Below are positions 37,703 through 47,098 of a DNA stretch of 64,000 bases, piece by piece. Both the position numbers and the translations under genes were made by a program. The notes beneath the pieces were generated by a model. The model searched no databases and was not told the origin of the DNA. It saw only the letters and a list, made by a program, of their open reading frames with translations. The DNA is from Paralysiella testudinis (GTDB lineage Bacteria; Pseudomonadota; Gammaproteobacteria; Burkholderiales; Neisseriaceae), in the NCBI RefSeq assembly GCF_016894345.1, contig NZ_CP069798.1:2005385-2069384 (forward strand), given 5' to 3'. Every line of letters starts with the position of its first letter. The stretch's first letter is position 1.

Positions 37703-39244
37703 TTACAACATGCTCTCCAACGGCAACCACGACAATACTTTCACCCACATCCGTCGCCACCAGCCGGTTTGCGGCTCCCGCTGCAAAATGGCCGCATCCG
37801 GCTGTGCCGTTGCATCGTGCCAAAGCACGCCGTTTTGGCCATTGGGCAACAGCCGGTAGCTGCTTTCAGGCAGCCTTTGCACCAAGGTATCGGTAATGTC
37901 GGCGGCCAGTGCTGGCGAGTGGATTACCAAGCCCATCTCGGTATTGAGGTGTGCTGAGCGCGGGTCAAAGTTAAACGAGCCCACAAACAGCCGCTGCCGA
38001 TCAATGGCCACGGTTTTGGCATGCAGGCTACTGGCAGAATTACCCACCAAACCACGGTCGCGCCGCCCCTTACTGTGCTGCACCGGCTTGAATTCATACA
38101 GATTCACACCCGCTTGCAGCAATTCGATACGGTAAGGCACATAGCCCGAATGCACCAGCGGCACATCGGTGGCCGCCAGCGAATTGGTAAGCACGTTCAC
38201 CTGCACACCTTGGCGTACCAGCTGCGCCAGCGCATCGGTGCCGTTGGCGGTGGGCACAAAATAAGGTGACACCAACCACAGAGATTGTCGCGGTGTGCCC
38301 ATGGCTTCATCCAAATGCACCAATACCGATTGTTGCGGATCCGCCTGCCCCAACGCTTTGGCCGGGTCGTCGCTCACCAATTCCATGCGCGCCCATTCCA
38401 GCGGCAGGTCGCCATGCTGCAAAGCCAGGCTGAGCGGCGACTGCTGCCATGCTTGGTTGAAATAGGCCGCTTGGGCGGTGGCGGGGATTTCGCCTTGCAA
38501 CAGGCGCTGGGTTTTGCGGGCAATATGACTGCGTTCGCGCACCAAACGGTCTAAAGGATAGGCGGAAGCACTGGCCCAGTAGCGGTCGAAATCGGTGGCC
38601 ACCGCGGCCACCACCGGCCCCACCGCCAGCACATCTAAGTCGATAAACAAAGCGCCGTCGCCAAAATCAAAATACTCATCGCCGATATTGCGCCCGCCGA
38701 TAATGGTGGCTTGGCTGTCGGCGGTGAGCGATTTATTGTGCATGCGCCGGTTGAGCCGTTCAAAGTCGGTGAGGTAGCCCAGCGCACGCCAGCGGCGGTT
38801 GGCAAACGGGTTGAACAGGCGCACTTCGATATTGGGGTGCTCATCTACGGCCGCCCACAGGCTGTCCATGCCGCGGGTATTGTTGTCGTCCAACAGCAGG
38901 CGCACGCGCACGCCGCGCTCGGCAGCTTGATAAATGTGCTGGATCAACATGCGCCCGGAGGTGTCGTTGCGCCAGATATAATATTGGATGTCGAGCGTGT
39001 GCTCGGCCGCATCGGCCAAACCGATGCGGGCGGCAAAGGCATCCAGCCCGTCGGCCAAGGGATACAGCCCCGACAAGGGCGCATGGGCGGCCACTTGCGG
39101 CTGCACCGCGCTGGCCAACAACGACGGCGTATCGGCAGGCAAATGCCGGCTCACGCTGCGCCCTTCCAATGTGGGCAGGCTTTGACAGGCGGCCAATAGG
39201 CACAATAAAGGGATTAACAGCAGGGTTTTCAAAAGATTTTCCAT
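37703..39244 (-). CDS. phospholipase D-type lipoprotein (cardiolipin synthase-like)
   Basis: The 513-residue protein has a lipoprotein signal (LLCLLAAC, Cys about residue 20) and two HKD catalytic motifs: MHNKSLTAD with GGRNIGDEYF near 186-211, and LHAKTVAIDRQRLFVGSFNFDPRS near 410-435. This double-HKD layout is that of bacterial cardiolipin synthases, closest to the ClsC (YmdC) branch, which joins phospholipids to make cardiolipin. Lipid anchoring in the envelope is unusual but seen in this branch. The frame opens at 39298; I prefer 39244, where the signal starts. Confidence 0.88.
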   Translation of the reverse strand: MENLLKTLLLIPLLCLLAACQSLPTLEGRSVSRHLPADTPSLLASAVQPQVAAHAPLSGLYPLADGLDAFAARIGLADAAEHTLDIQYYIWRNDTSGRMLIQHIYQAAERGVRVRLLLDDNNTRGMDSLWAAVDEHPNIEVRLFNPFANRRWRALGYLTDFERLNRRMHNKSLTADSQATIIGGRNIGDEYFDFGDGALFIDLDVLAVGPVVAAVATDFDRYWASASAYPLDRLVRERSHIARKTQRLLQGEIPATAQAAYFNQAWQQSPLSLALQHGDLPLEWARMELVSDDPAKALGQADPQQSVLVHLDEAMGTPRQSLWLVSPYFVPTANGTDALAQLVRQGVQVNVLTNSLAATDVPLVHSGYVPYRIELLQAGVNLYEFKPVQHSKGRRDRGLVGNSASSLHAKTVAIDRQRLFVGSFNFDPRSAHLNTEMGLVIHSPALAADITDTLVQRLPESSYRLLPNGQNGVLWHDATAQPDAAILQREPQTGWWRRMWVKVLSWLPLESML

Positions 39245-39249
39245 AAAAT

Positions 39250-39278
39250 AGGCTGCCTGAAAGGGTTTCAGGCAGCCT
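39250..39278 (-). terminator. ubiD terminator with inverted uptake sequences
   Basis: AGGCTGCCTGAAA-GGG-TTTCAGGCAGCCT is a 13-base perfect stem with a 3-base loop, 20 bases after the ubiD stop. On the minus strand it is followed by ATTTTATGG. Confidence 0.85.
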
Positions 39279-39298
39279 TGCCATCTAGCAAATAACAC

Positions 39299-40777
39299 TT
39301 ATAAGCCCAACTCATCCCACAGCGCGTCCACTTGCGCCACGGTAGCCGGGTCGCGCTTGATGACGCGGCCCCATTCGCGCTGGGTTTCGCCCGGCCATTT
39401 ATTGGTGGCGTCTAGCCCCATTTTACCGCCCAAGCCACTTACCGGGCTGGCAAAGTCGAGGTAGTCAATCGGCGTGTGTTCGATTAGGGTGGTGTCGCGC
39501 ACCGGATCCATGCGGGTGGTAATCGCCCAAATCACTTCCTGCCAATTGCGGCAATCCACATCGTCGTCCACCACAATAATGAATTTGGTGTACATAAACT
39601 GGCGCAAAAAGCTCCAGCAGCCCATCATCACCCGCTTGGCGTGGCCGGCGTATTGTTTTTTGATGCTCACCACCGCCATGCGGTAGGAGCAGCCTTCCGG
39701 CGGCAGGTAAAAATCGACAATTTCGGGAAACTGCTTTTGCAGCAGCGGCACAAATACTTCGTTCAGCGCCACGCCCAGCACGGCAGGCTCGTCCGGCGGT
39801 TTGCCGGTGTAGGTGCTGTGGTAAATCGGGTTGGGGCGCATGGTGATGCGCTCCACGGTGAACACTGGGAAATGGTCTTGTTCGTTGTAATAGCCGGTGT
39901 GGTCGCCATACGGGCCTTCGAGCGCGGTTTCATCAGGGTGAATCACGCCTTCGAGCACGATTTCGGCCCGTGCCGGCACCTGCAAATCATTGCCGATGCA
40001 TTTCACCAACTCGGTGCGCGAGCCGCGCAGCAAACCGGCAAACTGGTATTCGCTCAAGGTGTCCGGCACCGGCGTAACCGCGCCCAAAATGGTGGCCGGG
40101 TCGCAACCGAGCACCACCGCCACTGGATAAGGCACACCCGGATGTGCTTGCTTGTGCGCCAGAAAATCCAGCGCGCCACCGCGGTGCGCCAGCCAGCGCA
40201 TAATCAGCTTGTTTTTACCAATCACCTGTTGGCGGTAAATACCGAGGTTTTGGCGTTTTTTGTGCGGCCCGCGGGTAACGGTGAGCCCCCATGTCACCAG
40301 CGGCGCGGCGTCTTCCGGCCAGCAGTGCTGAATCGGCAGCACGCTTAAATCCACATCGCTGCCTTCAATCACGATTTCTTGGCACGGTGCTTTTTTAACC
40401 ACCTGCGGCGCCATGCTCCATAAATCTTTTAGCAGCGGCAATTTGCCAAACGCATCCTTAATGCCTTTGGGCGGCTCCGGCTCTTTCAGGTAGGCTAGGG
40501 TTTGGCCGATGGCGCGCAATTCACTGATGTCTTTGGCGCCCATGCCCATGGCCACCCGCTCGGTGGTGCCAAACAGATTGGCCAACACCGGAAAGTCATA
40601 GCGCGATCCATCCGCGCGCACGGCATTTTCAAACAACAAGGCCGGGCCTTCGGCACGCAATACGCGGTCGGCAATTTCGGTCATTTGCAAGTGCGGCGAC
40701 ACCTGCACGGCAATGCGCTTAAGCTTGCCTTGCTGCTCCAGCATGGCCATAAACTGGCGCAAATCTTGGTATTTCAT
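39299..40777 (-). CDS. ubiD: UbiD, polyprenyl-4-hydroxybenzoate decarboxylase
   Basis: UbiD removes the carboxyl group during ubiquinone synthesis, using the prenylated flavin made by UbiX. The 492-residue length is standard. Signatures include [17 protein letters not shown], the metal and cofactor region HWPEDAAP, the R-x-x-x-E segment [18 protein letters not shown], and [13 protein letters not shown] near 430. The frame stays open to 40843. [13 protein letters not shown] at 40777 is the family start. UbiX is not in the window. Confidence 0.96.
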   Translation of the reverse strand: MKYQDLRQFMAMLEQQGKLKRIAVQVSPHLQMTEIADRVLRAEGPALLFENAVRADGSRYDFPVLANLFGTTERVAMGMGAKDISELRAIGQTLAYLKEPEPPKGIKDAFGKLPLLKDLWSMAPQVVKKAPCQEIVIEGSDVDLSVLPIQHCWPEDAAPLVTWGLTVTRGPHKKRQNLGIYRQQVIGKNKLIMRWLAHRGGALDFLAHKQAHPGVPYPVAVVLGCDPATILGAVTPVPDTLSEYQFAGLLRGSRTELVKCIGNDLQVPARAEIVLEGVIHPDETALEGPYGDHTGYYNEQDHFPVFTVERITMRPNPIYHSTYTGKPPDEPAVLGVALNEVFVPLLQKQFPEIVDFYLPPEGCSYRMAVVSIKKQYAGHAKRVMMGCWSFLRQFMYTKFIIVVDDDVDCRNWQEVIWAITTRMDPVRDTTLIEHTPIDYLDFASPVSGLGGKMGLDATNKWPGETQREWGRVIKRDPATVAQVDALWDELGL

Positions 40778-40824
40778 GTGGGTTTTATCCGTTTGGGTTT
40801 CAGGCAGCCTGTTGGTATTGCATA

Positions 40825-41478
40825 TTAGCGGCAAGCGCCCCAATTAAAACGGGCATGTTTTAATTCGCGCTCGTAGTCGTCTTTCATCACATACGAAGGC
40901 TCAAAATCGGCAGTGCCGTTGATATCGGCCAACAGCGGCTGCAAGGCTTGGCGGCAGGCGGCCTTGTCGCCATTGTTTTTATACGCCACCGCCAAATCAT
41001 TGCGTACACGCATCAACTCAGGGTAATACATAAATGCTTCGCATTGGGCCAGCTGTTGCTGGCGAATTTGGATGGCGCGGGAGTATTGCTTGCCGCCATA
41101 GGCTGCCTGAAAACTTTTGTCGGCTTGTTGCTGCGCCTTATCGGCGCAGGCCGCGGGCAGTTTCACATAATCGCCATCAAAATAGGTACCGGCGCCGCAA
41201 TAGTTTTGGCAGGCTTCGCGTGCGCTGTCGTCAATGCCCACCTTCACCCCCTTGGCATCAAACTTGAACCGCACCACGCAGCCTTCACCATCGCGAAAAA
41301 CATTATTCACAATCTTGCCTTCCACATCGCACAAATTGCCGCGAGAACTCACCGTATTGGCATGGAAATGGCCGTTGTTGACACTGAGACTTTGGACATT
41401 GTAATGATCAGCAACCCGATACTCCTGCGCCGCCACCGGCAAGGCCAGCAACAACACCACAACAGACATGATTTTCAT
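40825..41478 (-). CDS. cysteine-rich exported protein, unrecognised
   Basis: The 217-residue protein has a signal peptide (about 1-17, ending AAAQE-like). The N-terminal domain (about 20-115) has six cysteines, with [26 protein letters not shown] and PAACADK, suggesting disulfides in the periplasm. A helical TPR-like part follows (about 120-217), with three more cysteines and [24 protein letters not shown]. The ATG has CAGGAG about 9 bases ahead. It lies between pth and ubiD on the same strand. I do not recognise a named family; a lysozyme-inhibitor-like or other envelope binding role is only a guess. Confidence 0.7.
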   Translation of the reverse strand: MKIMSVVVLLLALPVAAQEYRVADHYNVQSLSVNNGHFHANTVSSRGNLCDVEGKIVNNVFRDGEGCVVRFKFDAKGVKVGIDDSAREACQNYCGAGTYFDGDYVKLPAACADKAQQQADKSFQAAYGGKQYSRAIQIRQQQLAQCEAFMYYPELMRVRNDLAVAYKNNGDKAACRQALQPLLADINGTADFEPSYVMKDDYERELKHARFNWGACR

Positions 41479-41601
41479 CTCAAATACTCCTGTAACGGTT
41501 TAATAAAGGATGAAGATAAACAAACTTAACTGGAAGTGGATTGGCACCGCTCCAGCATACAGCAAGGCTGCCTGAAAACAGAATATCTTTGATGTTGCGG
41601 T

Positions 41602-42177
41602 TTATTTGCTGTGCAAGGTGCGCTGCACCGCCACAAAATCATCGGCCAGCAGCTGCGGCATTATTGCCAGCGATTTTTCAATCGCCGCATCAATTTGCTC
41701 ACGCTCTTCGCTGCGCGGCTTTTTTAACACATAGTTCACCACTTCGTTGCGATCGCCCGGATGGTTGATGCCCAAGCGCAGGCGGTAAAAATCGGGCGTG
41801 CCCAGCCGTGCCTGAATGTCTTTTAAGCCATTGTGGCCGCCATTGCCGCCGCCTTGCTTGAACTTGACCCAGCCGGTGGGAATATCCAGCTCGTCATGCA
41901 CCACCAAAATTTCCGCCGGCTGAATTTTATAAAATGCGGCTAAAGCCTGCACGGCGGTGCCGGATTTGTTCATATAGGTTTGCGGCTTTAGCAGCCACAC
42001 ATCACCGCCGGGCAAGGCCGCGCGCGCCACTTGGCCGAAGAATTTTTTTTCGTCTTTAAACGCCGTTTTCCAGCGCCACGCCAGCTCATCCAACAGCCAA
42101 AAACCGGCATTGTGGCGGGTGTGTTCGTATTCGGCACCGGGGTTGCCGAGGCCGGCGATTAATTTGATTTGGGACAT
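41602..42177 (-). CDS. pth: peptidyl-tRNA hydrolase
   Basis: Pth releases peptides from prematurely dropped peptidyl-tRNAs. The 191-residue protein has the conserved residues N12 (GLGNPG), H22 (RHNAGF), N70 (TYMNKSG) and D95 (VVHDELDIP), plus [12 protein letters not shown]. The frame opens to 42228, but [14 protein letters not shown] at 42177 is the family start. A Correia-like element ends 25 bp upstream. Confidence 0.97.
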   Translation of the reverse strand: MSQIKLIAGLGNPGAEYEHTRHNAGFWLLDELAWRWKTAFKDEKKFFGQVARAALPGGDVWLLKPQTYMNKSGTAVQALAAFYKIQPAEILVVHDELDIPTGWVKFKQGGGNGGHNGLKDIQARLGTPDFYRLRLGINHPGDRNEVVNYVLKKPRSEEREQIDAAIEKSLAIMPQLLADDFVAVQRTLHSK

Positions 42178-42201
42178 AATATATGGTGTGTGTTTGATGT
42201 A

Positions 42202-42303
42202 TACCAATTCTACAAAATAAGATAACAAGGCGGGGAGCCGCAGACAGTACGCCTAGTACGACAAGGCGAGCCAACGCAGTTAGGTTATTTTGTAGAGTTG
42301 GTA
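42202..42303. repeat. Correia-like element, short form (TACCAATT-type ends)
   Basis: The 102-bp element runs from TACCAATTCTACAAAATAAG to TTATTTTGTAGAGTTGGTA, a near-perfect inverted repeat. The interior AACAAGGCGGGGAGCCGC, AGACAGTACGCCTAGTACG and CAAGGCGAGCCAACGC has the layout of the short (about 105-bp) Correia element. It lies directly against the ratB stop codon and 25 bp before pth. Confidence 0.9.
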
Positions 42304-42591
42304 TTATTTAGCCGCACGGCGGCGGCGGTTCTCTTTAGGGTCGATTAACAGCGGGCGGTACACTTCCACGCGGTCGTGCGCTTGCAAAACATAATCATCG
42401 GCCACTTTTTTGCCGAACACGCCCAAGGGGGCTGCCTGAAAATCCACCTCGGCAAAGGCTTGCGGCAAGGCCGATTGCAATACCGCGGCGCGGGCGCCGG
42501 TGCCTGCCGCCACTTGTAATGTGCACAGCAGTTGCTGCTGCGGCGCGGCATAAACCACTTCTACTTCAATCAGCTCCGCTTCAGTTGTCAT
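42304..42591 (-). CDS. RnfH-family ubiquitin-like protein (RatB)
   Basis: The 95-residue protein belongs to the RnfH/UPF0125 family (VEVVYAAPQQQLL at the start, GVFGKKVADDYVLQAHDRVEVYRPL near 60-84). It has a ubiquitin-like fold by family knowledge. It is encoded beside ratA, as in E. coli, where the pair is called ratAB. The start at 42591 lies 11 bases inside the end of ratA, so the two are coupled. The stop codon abuts a Correia-like element. Biochemical role unknown. Confidence 0.88.
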   Translation of the reverse strand: MTTEAELIEVEVVYAAPQQQLLCTLQVAAGTGARAAVLQSALPQAFAEVDFQAAPLGVFGKKVADDYVLQAHDRVEVYRPLLIDPKENRRRRAAK

Positions 42592-43021
42592 AACGGCGGT
42601 CGGCTTCTTGGATAAACGCATCCACCAAGGTGGTGGCAATGCGGTTAAACACCGGGCCGATCAAGGCCGACAACATGCTGCTGGCAAATTCGTATTCAAG
42701 CCGGAATTCAATTTTGCAGCCCAAGTCGCCCAAGGGCGTAAAACGCCAAGTGCCGCTGAGCGATTTAAACGGGCCGTTGAGCAAATCCATGCGGATTTCG
42801 TGCGGCGGCCGGTTGTGGTTGCGGGTGCCAAACGATTGGCGCACCTTCATATAATCCATATGCAGCATAGCTTCCAGCACATCGCCTTCGCGGCGCAATA
42901 CTTCGGTGCGCGCACACCAAGGCAAAAACCGTGGATAGTCTTCCACGGTGTTCACCAAGTCAAACATTTGCTCGGCGCTGTGCAGCACCAACACATTTTT
43001 TTCAACGGTTTTTAAAGTCAT
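42581..43021 (-). CDS. RatA-family START-domain protein
   Basis: The 146-residue protein has a START-like (Coq10/RatA) fold. Typical segments are KNVLVLHSAEQMFDLVNTVEDYPRFLPWC at 8-36 and FEFRLEYEFASSMLSALIGPVF-like sequence near 105-126. E. coli RatA was described as a ribosome-associated toxin, while yeast Coq10 binds ubiquinone, so either role is possible. It lies downstream of holA and overlaps ratB by 11 bases. Confidence 0.9.
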   Translation of the reverse strand: MTLKTVEKNVLVLHSAEQMFDLVNTVEDYPRFLPWCARTEVLRREGDVLEAMLHMDYMKVRQSFGTRNHNRPPHEIRMDLLNGPFKSLSGTWRFTPLGDLGCKIEFRLEYEFASSMLSALIGPVFNRIATTLVDAFIQEADRRYDN

Positions 43022-43043
43022 AGCTTAAACAAACAAAAAGGTT

Positions 43044-44051
43044 TCAGGCAGCCAACGACATCAATAAATGCTTAAACTGCGGCCAAGCCGCGCCGTCTTC
43101 GGCGCCTTTGATTTGGCGGTCAATGCGAGCGCATTCTTGCAAAGCGGCCAATAAGCGGTTGATGCCTAGGCGTTTGGCGGCTTTGGGTGCCAAGGTTTGC
43201 TTATCGCCCCACAAACGCAAAGTATTGCGCACTTCGGCCAGATTTTGGCCTTGCTTTAATGCCGCCAATAAGCGGATTAAGGTGCGCACATCTTCGGCCA
43301 CTGCCCACAGCAACAACACCGGCTCTTCGCCTTCGGCTTCCAAGCCTTCGAGCAAGCGCAGTAAACGCGGCGCATCGCCACCCATCCATGCGGCAGCCAG
43401 TTGGAAAACATCAAAGCGCGCCACATTGGCCACCGCCATTTGCGCATCGGCCATATTGAGTAAATGGCCGGGTGGATGCAGCAAGGCCAGTTTGTCGATT
43501 TCTTGCTTAGCCGCCAGCAAATTGCCTTCCACCCGCTCGGCAAACAAGGCCAAGGCATCCGGCTCGATATCCAGATTGTGGTGTTGCAAACGCTGGCGTA
43601 TCCATTGCGGCAGCGCCTGCCCGGATACCGCTTTGGCTTCCACCACGCTGCCGTGGCGTGCCAATGCGCCAAACCATTTGCCTTGCGTTTGCGCCCGCTC
43701 CAGCTTGGGCAGCAAGATTAACACGCAGGTGTCTTCAGGCAGCCCGTCGGCCAATTCCTGCAAGGCTTCGCCCCCTTCTTTTCCGGGCTTGCCGCCGGGA
43801 ATATGCACTTCCAGCAATTTCAGCTCGGCAAACAAGCCGACAGACTGGCTGGCGGCACGCAGTTCCGACCAATCGAATTTGGCATCAACGCTAATCACTT
43901 CGCGGTTTAGATAGCCGTGCTCACGCGCGGCTGCACGGATATGATCCAGCGCCTCCACCCGCAGCAAATCTTCTTCGCCGTGAATAATATACAAGGGCTG
44001 CAAGCCGCCGCGCAGGCTTTCGGCCAATTGATGCGGGTTTAATTGTGCCAT
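43044..44051 (-). CDS. holA: DNA polymerase III subunit delta
   Basis: HolA is the clamp-loader wrench that opens the sliding clamp. The 335-residue protein is the usual size. It has an AAA-like core without a Walker A motif, as expected for delta, with YIIHGEEDLLRVEALDHIR near 21-39. CVLILLPKLERAQTQGKWF and the C-terminal collar region (LLRLLEGLEAEGEEPVLLLWAVAEDV) follow. It lies 9 bp after lptE, an arrangement common in proteobacteria. Confidence 0.94.
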   Translation of the reverse strand: MAQLNPHQLAESLRGGLQPLYIIHGEEDLLRVEALDHIRAAAREHGYLNREVISVDAKFDWSELRAASQSVGLFAELKLLEVHIPGGKPGKEGGEALQELADGLPEDTCVLILLPKLERAQTQGKWFGALARHGSVVEAKAVSGQALPQWIRQRLQHHNLDIEPDALALFAERVEGNLLAAKQEIDKLALLHPPGHLLNMADAQMAVANVARFDVFQLAAAWMGGDAPRLLRLLEGLEAEGEEPVLLLWAVAEDVRTLIRLLAALKQGQNLAEVRNTLRLWGDKQTLAPKAAKRLGINRLLAALQECARIDRQIKGAEDGAAWPQFKHLLMSLAA

Positions 44052-44060
44052 GGCGTTAGC

Positions 44061-44537
44061 TTAAGGCTTGGGCAGATAGGCCAAGCGGCGCACCATTTGC
44101 CCGGCGGCATCGGCGCGCATTTCACGCCAAATTTGCGCTTCTTCTTCCTGCTTACCCAAAATTTCACTGTCGGCATACGCCATATAGCGCTGTACTTGCA
44201 CGCTGATGGGCGCACCCAAAGGCTCGCCCGCACGCCAAGCTTGGGCATCCACGCGCAGGTTCAGCATATACTCAATGGTGTTGCCGCCGATATTGATGGC
44301 GGACACGTCTTTTTGTTGCCGCACATCCAGCACTTTCAACGACACTTCGGGGTTAGTAGCATCCAGCCGCACATTGCTTTGGCGGCGCAAGGCATTTTCC
44401 AGCGCCGTTTGCATGGTGCCGCCATCCACCGCCCATACCTGATAATGCAGGGCATTGCCCAAAGGCACGCTGCCTTTCAAGTGAAAACCGCAGGCGCTTA
44501 AGCACAACAGCAGCGCCAAACCTAAATATTTTTTCAT
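44061..44537 (-). CDS. lptE: LPS-assembly lipoprotein LptE
   Basis: LptE plugs the LptD barrel that places lipopolysaccharide in the outer membrane. The 158-residue lipoprotein has the lipobox LCLSAC (C16) followed by GFHLKGSVPLG, the conserved start of mature LptE. It ends in a segment rich in Gln/Arg. Together with holA it forms the usual lptE-holA pair. A following set of ratA and ratB suggests one long transcript. Confidence 0.93.
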   Translation of the reverse strand: MKKYLGLALLLCLSACGFHLKGSVPLGNALHYQVWAVDGGTMQTALENALRRQSNVRLDATNPEVSLKVLDVRQQKDVSAINIGGNTIEYMLNLRVDAQAWRAGEPLGAPISVQVQRYMAYADSEILGKQEEEAQIWREMRADAAGQMVRRLAYLPKP

Positions 44538-44611
44538 GTTTATCCTTTTTTGCTGCGCTGTGGCTGCAAGAGCATTCAGGTAGCCTGAAATCTAGCCAAA
44601 TGACACTCTTG

Positions 44612-44660
44612 CGGCTGAAGCGCTGCTTCAGACTGGGCTCCTGCCTACGCAGGAGCGACG
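44612..44660. repeat. double hairpin after gatB
   Basis: GAAGC-GCT-GCTTC and GCTCCTGC-CTAC-GCAGGAGC are two perfect hairpins in tandem, 35 bases after the gatB stop on the minus strand. There is no T-tract, so they may be a repeat unit or a weak terminator. Confidence 0.5.
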
Positions 44661-44690
44661 CAATTGCGTTGGGCCGAAATGCCAGCCTAT

Positions 44691-46118
44691 TTAAGCCAAT
44701 TTGGCCTGCAATAATTCCTGCACTTGCTGCGGATTGGCCTTGCCACGGCTGGCTTTCATCACTTGGCCCACCAGCGCATTAAAGGCTTTTTCTTTGCCCG
44801 CCTTAAATTCTTCTACCGATTTGGCATTATTGGCCAATACTTCGTCAATAATCGCTTCGATGGCGCCGCTGTCGGTCATTTGCTTCAGGCCGTCGCGCTC
44901 GATAATCGCCTCGGCATTCAAATCGCTTTCCCACATGGCTTCGAATACTTGCCGCGCCAATTTATTGCTTAAGGTACCGTCGGCGATTTTGGCCACCAAA
45001 CCGGCCAAACGCGCCGCATCAATCGGGCTTTGCGCCAAATCCAAGCCGGCTTTATTTAAAGCTGCCGCCAATTCGCCGTTCATCCAGTTGGCCACCAGCT
45101 TGCCTTGCTGCGAAGCTTGAGCAGCGGTTTCAAAATAGGCTGCCTGAACGCGGCTGGCGGTGAGCAGGCGCGCATCGTAGTCGGATACGCCGAAATCGGC
45201 CACAAAGCGCGCCGCCATTTCCGCGGGCAATTCGGGCATATCGGCCTGTGCTGCGGCCATTTGCGTATCGGAAATGATTACCGGCAATAAGTCCGGATCG
45301 GGGAAATAGCGGTAGTCGTGCGCGTCTTCCTTGCTGCGCATGGCGCGGGTTTCGCCGCTATCGGGGTCGAACAGGCGCGTTTGCTGCACTACCTTGCCGC
45401 CGTCTTCAATCAATTCAATTTGGCGCGCTACTTCATAATTGATGGCCTGCTCCAAAAAGCGGAAGGAATTGAGGTTTTTAATTTCGCAGCGGGTGCCGAA
45501 TTCGGCCTGCCCCAGCGGGCGCACCGACACATTGGCATCAATGCGAAACGAGCCTTCGGCCATATTGCCGTCGCAAATATTCAGCCAAGTAACCAATGTG
45601 TGCAAGGCGCGGGCATAAGCCACCGCCTCGGCCGCCGAGCGCATTTCCGGCTCCGACACCACTTCCAGCAAAGGCGTACCGGCACGGTTTAAATCGATGC
45701 CGGTGAACTCCGGAAACGCATCATGCACCGATTTGCCCGCATCTTCTTCCATGTGCGCACGGGTAACATTGATGGTTTTTAATGCCTCGCCCACCACAAT
45801 TTCCAGCTTGCCATGCTCGATAATCGGCAAATCCAATTGGCTGATTTGATAGCCTTTGGGCAAATCGGGATAGAAGTAGTTTTTGCGGTCGAACACGTTT
45901 TTGCGGTTGATGGTGGCGCCCAGCGCCAAGCCCAACTTAATCGCCTTGTTAATCACTTCGCGGTTCATCACCGGCAACACCCCCGGCAACGCACATTCCA
46001 CCACGCTGGCATGGGCATTGGGCGCAGCACCAAAAGCCGTAGACGCACCGGAAAAAATTTTCGATTGCGTGTTGATTTGTACATGGACTTCCAGCCCGAT
46101 TACGGTTTCCCAGCTCAT
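44691..46118 (-). CDS. gatB: aspartyl/glutamyl-tRNA amidotransferase subunit B
   Basis: GatB is the kinase/amidotransferase core of the GatCAB complex that converts Glu-tRNA-Gln (or Asp-tRNA-Asn) to the amidated form. The 475-residue length fits. Signatures are the opening [22 protein letters not shown], the metal-binding region [29 protein letters not shown], and the C-terminal YqeY-like tail ([19 protein letters not shown]). The gene is separated from gatA by a DUF4850-like gene. Confidence 0.97.
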   Translation of the reverse strand: MSWETVIGLEVHVQINTQSKIFSGASTAFGAAPNAHASVVECALPGVLPVMNREVINKAIKLGLALGATINRKNVFDRKNYFYPDLPKGYQISQLDLPIIEHGKLEIVVGEALKTINVTRAHMEEDAGKSVHDAFPEFTGIDLNRAGTPLLEVVSEPEMRSAAEAVAYARALHTLVTWLNICDGNMAEGSFRIDANVSVRPLGQAEFGTRCEIKNLNSFRFLEQAINYEVARQIELIEDGGKVVQQTRLFDPDSGETRAMRSKEDAHDYRYFPDPDLLPVIISDTQMAAAQADMPELPAEMAARFVADFGVSDYDARLLTASRVQAAYFETAAQASQQGKLVANWMNGELAAALNKAGLDLAQSPIDAARLAGLVAKIADGTLSNKLARQVFEAMWESDLNAEAIIERDGLKQMTDSGAIEAIIDEVLANNAKSVEEFKAGKEKAFNALVGQVMKASRGKANPQQVQELLQAKLA

Positions 46119-46201
46119 TTACTCAGTCTTTCTTGCATGTATTCAAATAATGGCAGCAGGCTTAACAGGCTACCTGAAACCCGTTTTTTAATATCAATAC
46201 C

Positions 46202-46933
46202 TTATCTTTGTGGCAACAACCAATTCAGTATCGGTTGCGCCAAATCGCGTTGTGTCGATGGCAAGCTCAGTTCGGCCTTCCAAAACGGCAAATCGGCATC
46301 GCGATTGTAATACGCCAAACCATCAATGCGCTGGCCGTTTTTAGTGGCACTGTAGCCGATAAAATGCGGGCGTAAGCGCACCTGTTGCAGCGGTACATCG
46401 GTGCCGGTATACGCCAAAAAATCATTGGCGGCGGCATCTTTTGCCGCTTCGGGGAAAAACGCCGAGGCGGCCATTTGTGCACAGCCTACACAGGCCGAGG
46501 TGTGATAAAACTGCACATAGCCGCTGTTGTTTGGCGGCATAAACAGCAAGGATTCCGAGCCGTTAGCACCCAGTCCGCCCGCCACCGGCTGCCAGCCGCG
46601 CGGCACCAGCAGCCAGCCAAAGCTGTGGTAATACGCTGCCACTTGTTGGGTTTGTGCCGGTGTGATGGCCGCTTTAAACGACAAGGTTTCTTTTTGGGCT
46701 GGCCGCAAATCCAGCATGCCATCGGCTGCCGGATTGCTCATGCGCAAGCCATAAGCCGGCACCGCTTGCCCGTTTATCCGGATTTCCCCTAAGGGCAATA
46801 CTTGCGGCGCTGCCGTCTTATCCACACTGGCATCCACACCCAGAATATAGGTTTCACCTGCGGCGGCCGCCAATCCTGGCAACAACAAACCGCTGATATA
46901 CAATGCCAATGCCCAACGACGGATGTTTATCAT
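46202..46933 (-). CDS. exported DUF4850-like protein
   Basis: The 243-residue protein has a signal peptide (about 1-24). It is probably periplasmic, with a C-x-x-C pair (ACVGCAQM near 149) and many aromatic residues. It resembles DUF4850 proteins, though I rate this match as tentative. It sits between gatA and gatB on the same strand, with about 165 bp to gatA and 83 bp to gatB, but is not likely to act with the tRNA amidotransferase. Confidence 0.6.
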   Translation of the reverse strand: MINIRRWALALYISGLLLPGLAAAAGETYILGVDASVDKTAAPQVLPLGEIRINGQAVPAYGLRMSNPAADGMLDLRPAQKETLSFKAAITPAQTQQVAAYYHSFGWLLVPRGWQPVAGGLGANGSESLLFMPPNNSGYVQFYHTSACVGCAQMAASAFFPEAAKDAAANDFLAYTGTDVPLQQVRLRPHFIGYSATKNGQRIDGLAYYNRDADLPFWKAELSLPSTQRDLAQPILNWLLPQR

Positions 46934-47050
46934 GTGTTTACCTCTGCTCAGTGCAAGATTGATTAAGTGACCATAAGGTAATACGGATTTTCAGGCAGCC
47001 TGAACAAACAAAATAGCCTATCTTACGTTACCGTATTCTTCAAACAAACA

Positions 47051-47068
47051 TCGGATTCAAAAATCCGA
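47051..47068. repeat. TCGGATT palindrome
   Basis: TCGGATT-CAAA-AATCCGA is a 7-base stem, a member of the GTCGGATTC repeat family also found at 7626, 7694, 57880 and 61214. It lies 31 bp beyond the gatA stop. Confidence 0.7.
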
Positions 47069-47098
47069 CCTAGCGCCGATAATGCTGACAACCCTGCA

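Noticed and set aside
42304..43021. ratAB as a functional toxin-antitoxin module
   Set aside because: The pair is conserved among housekeeping genes and RatB has a ubiquitin-like fold. The toxin role of RatA is disputed, so I annotate families only.
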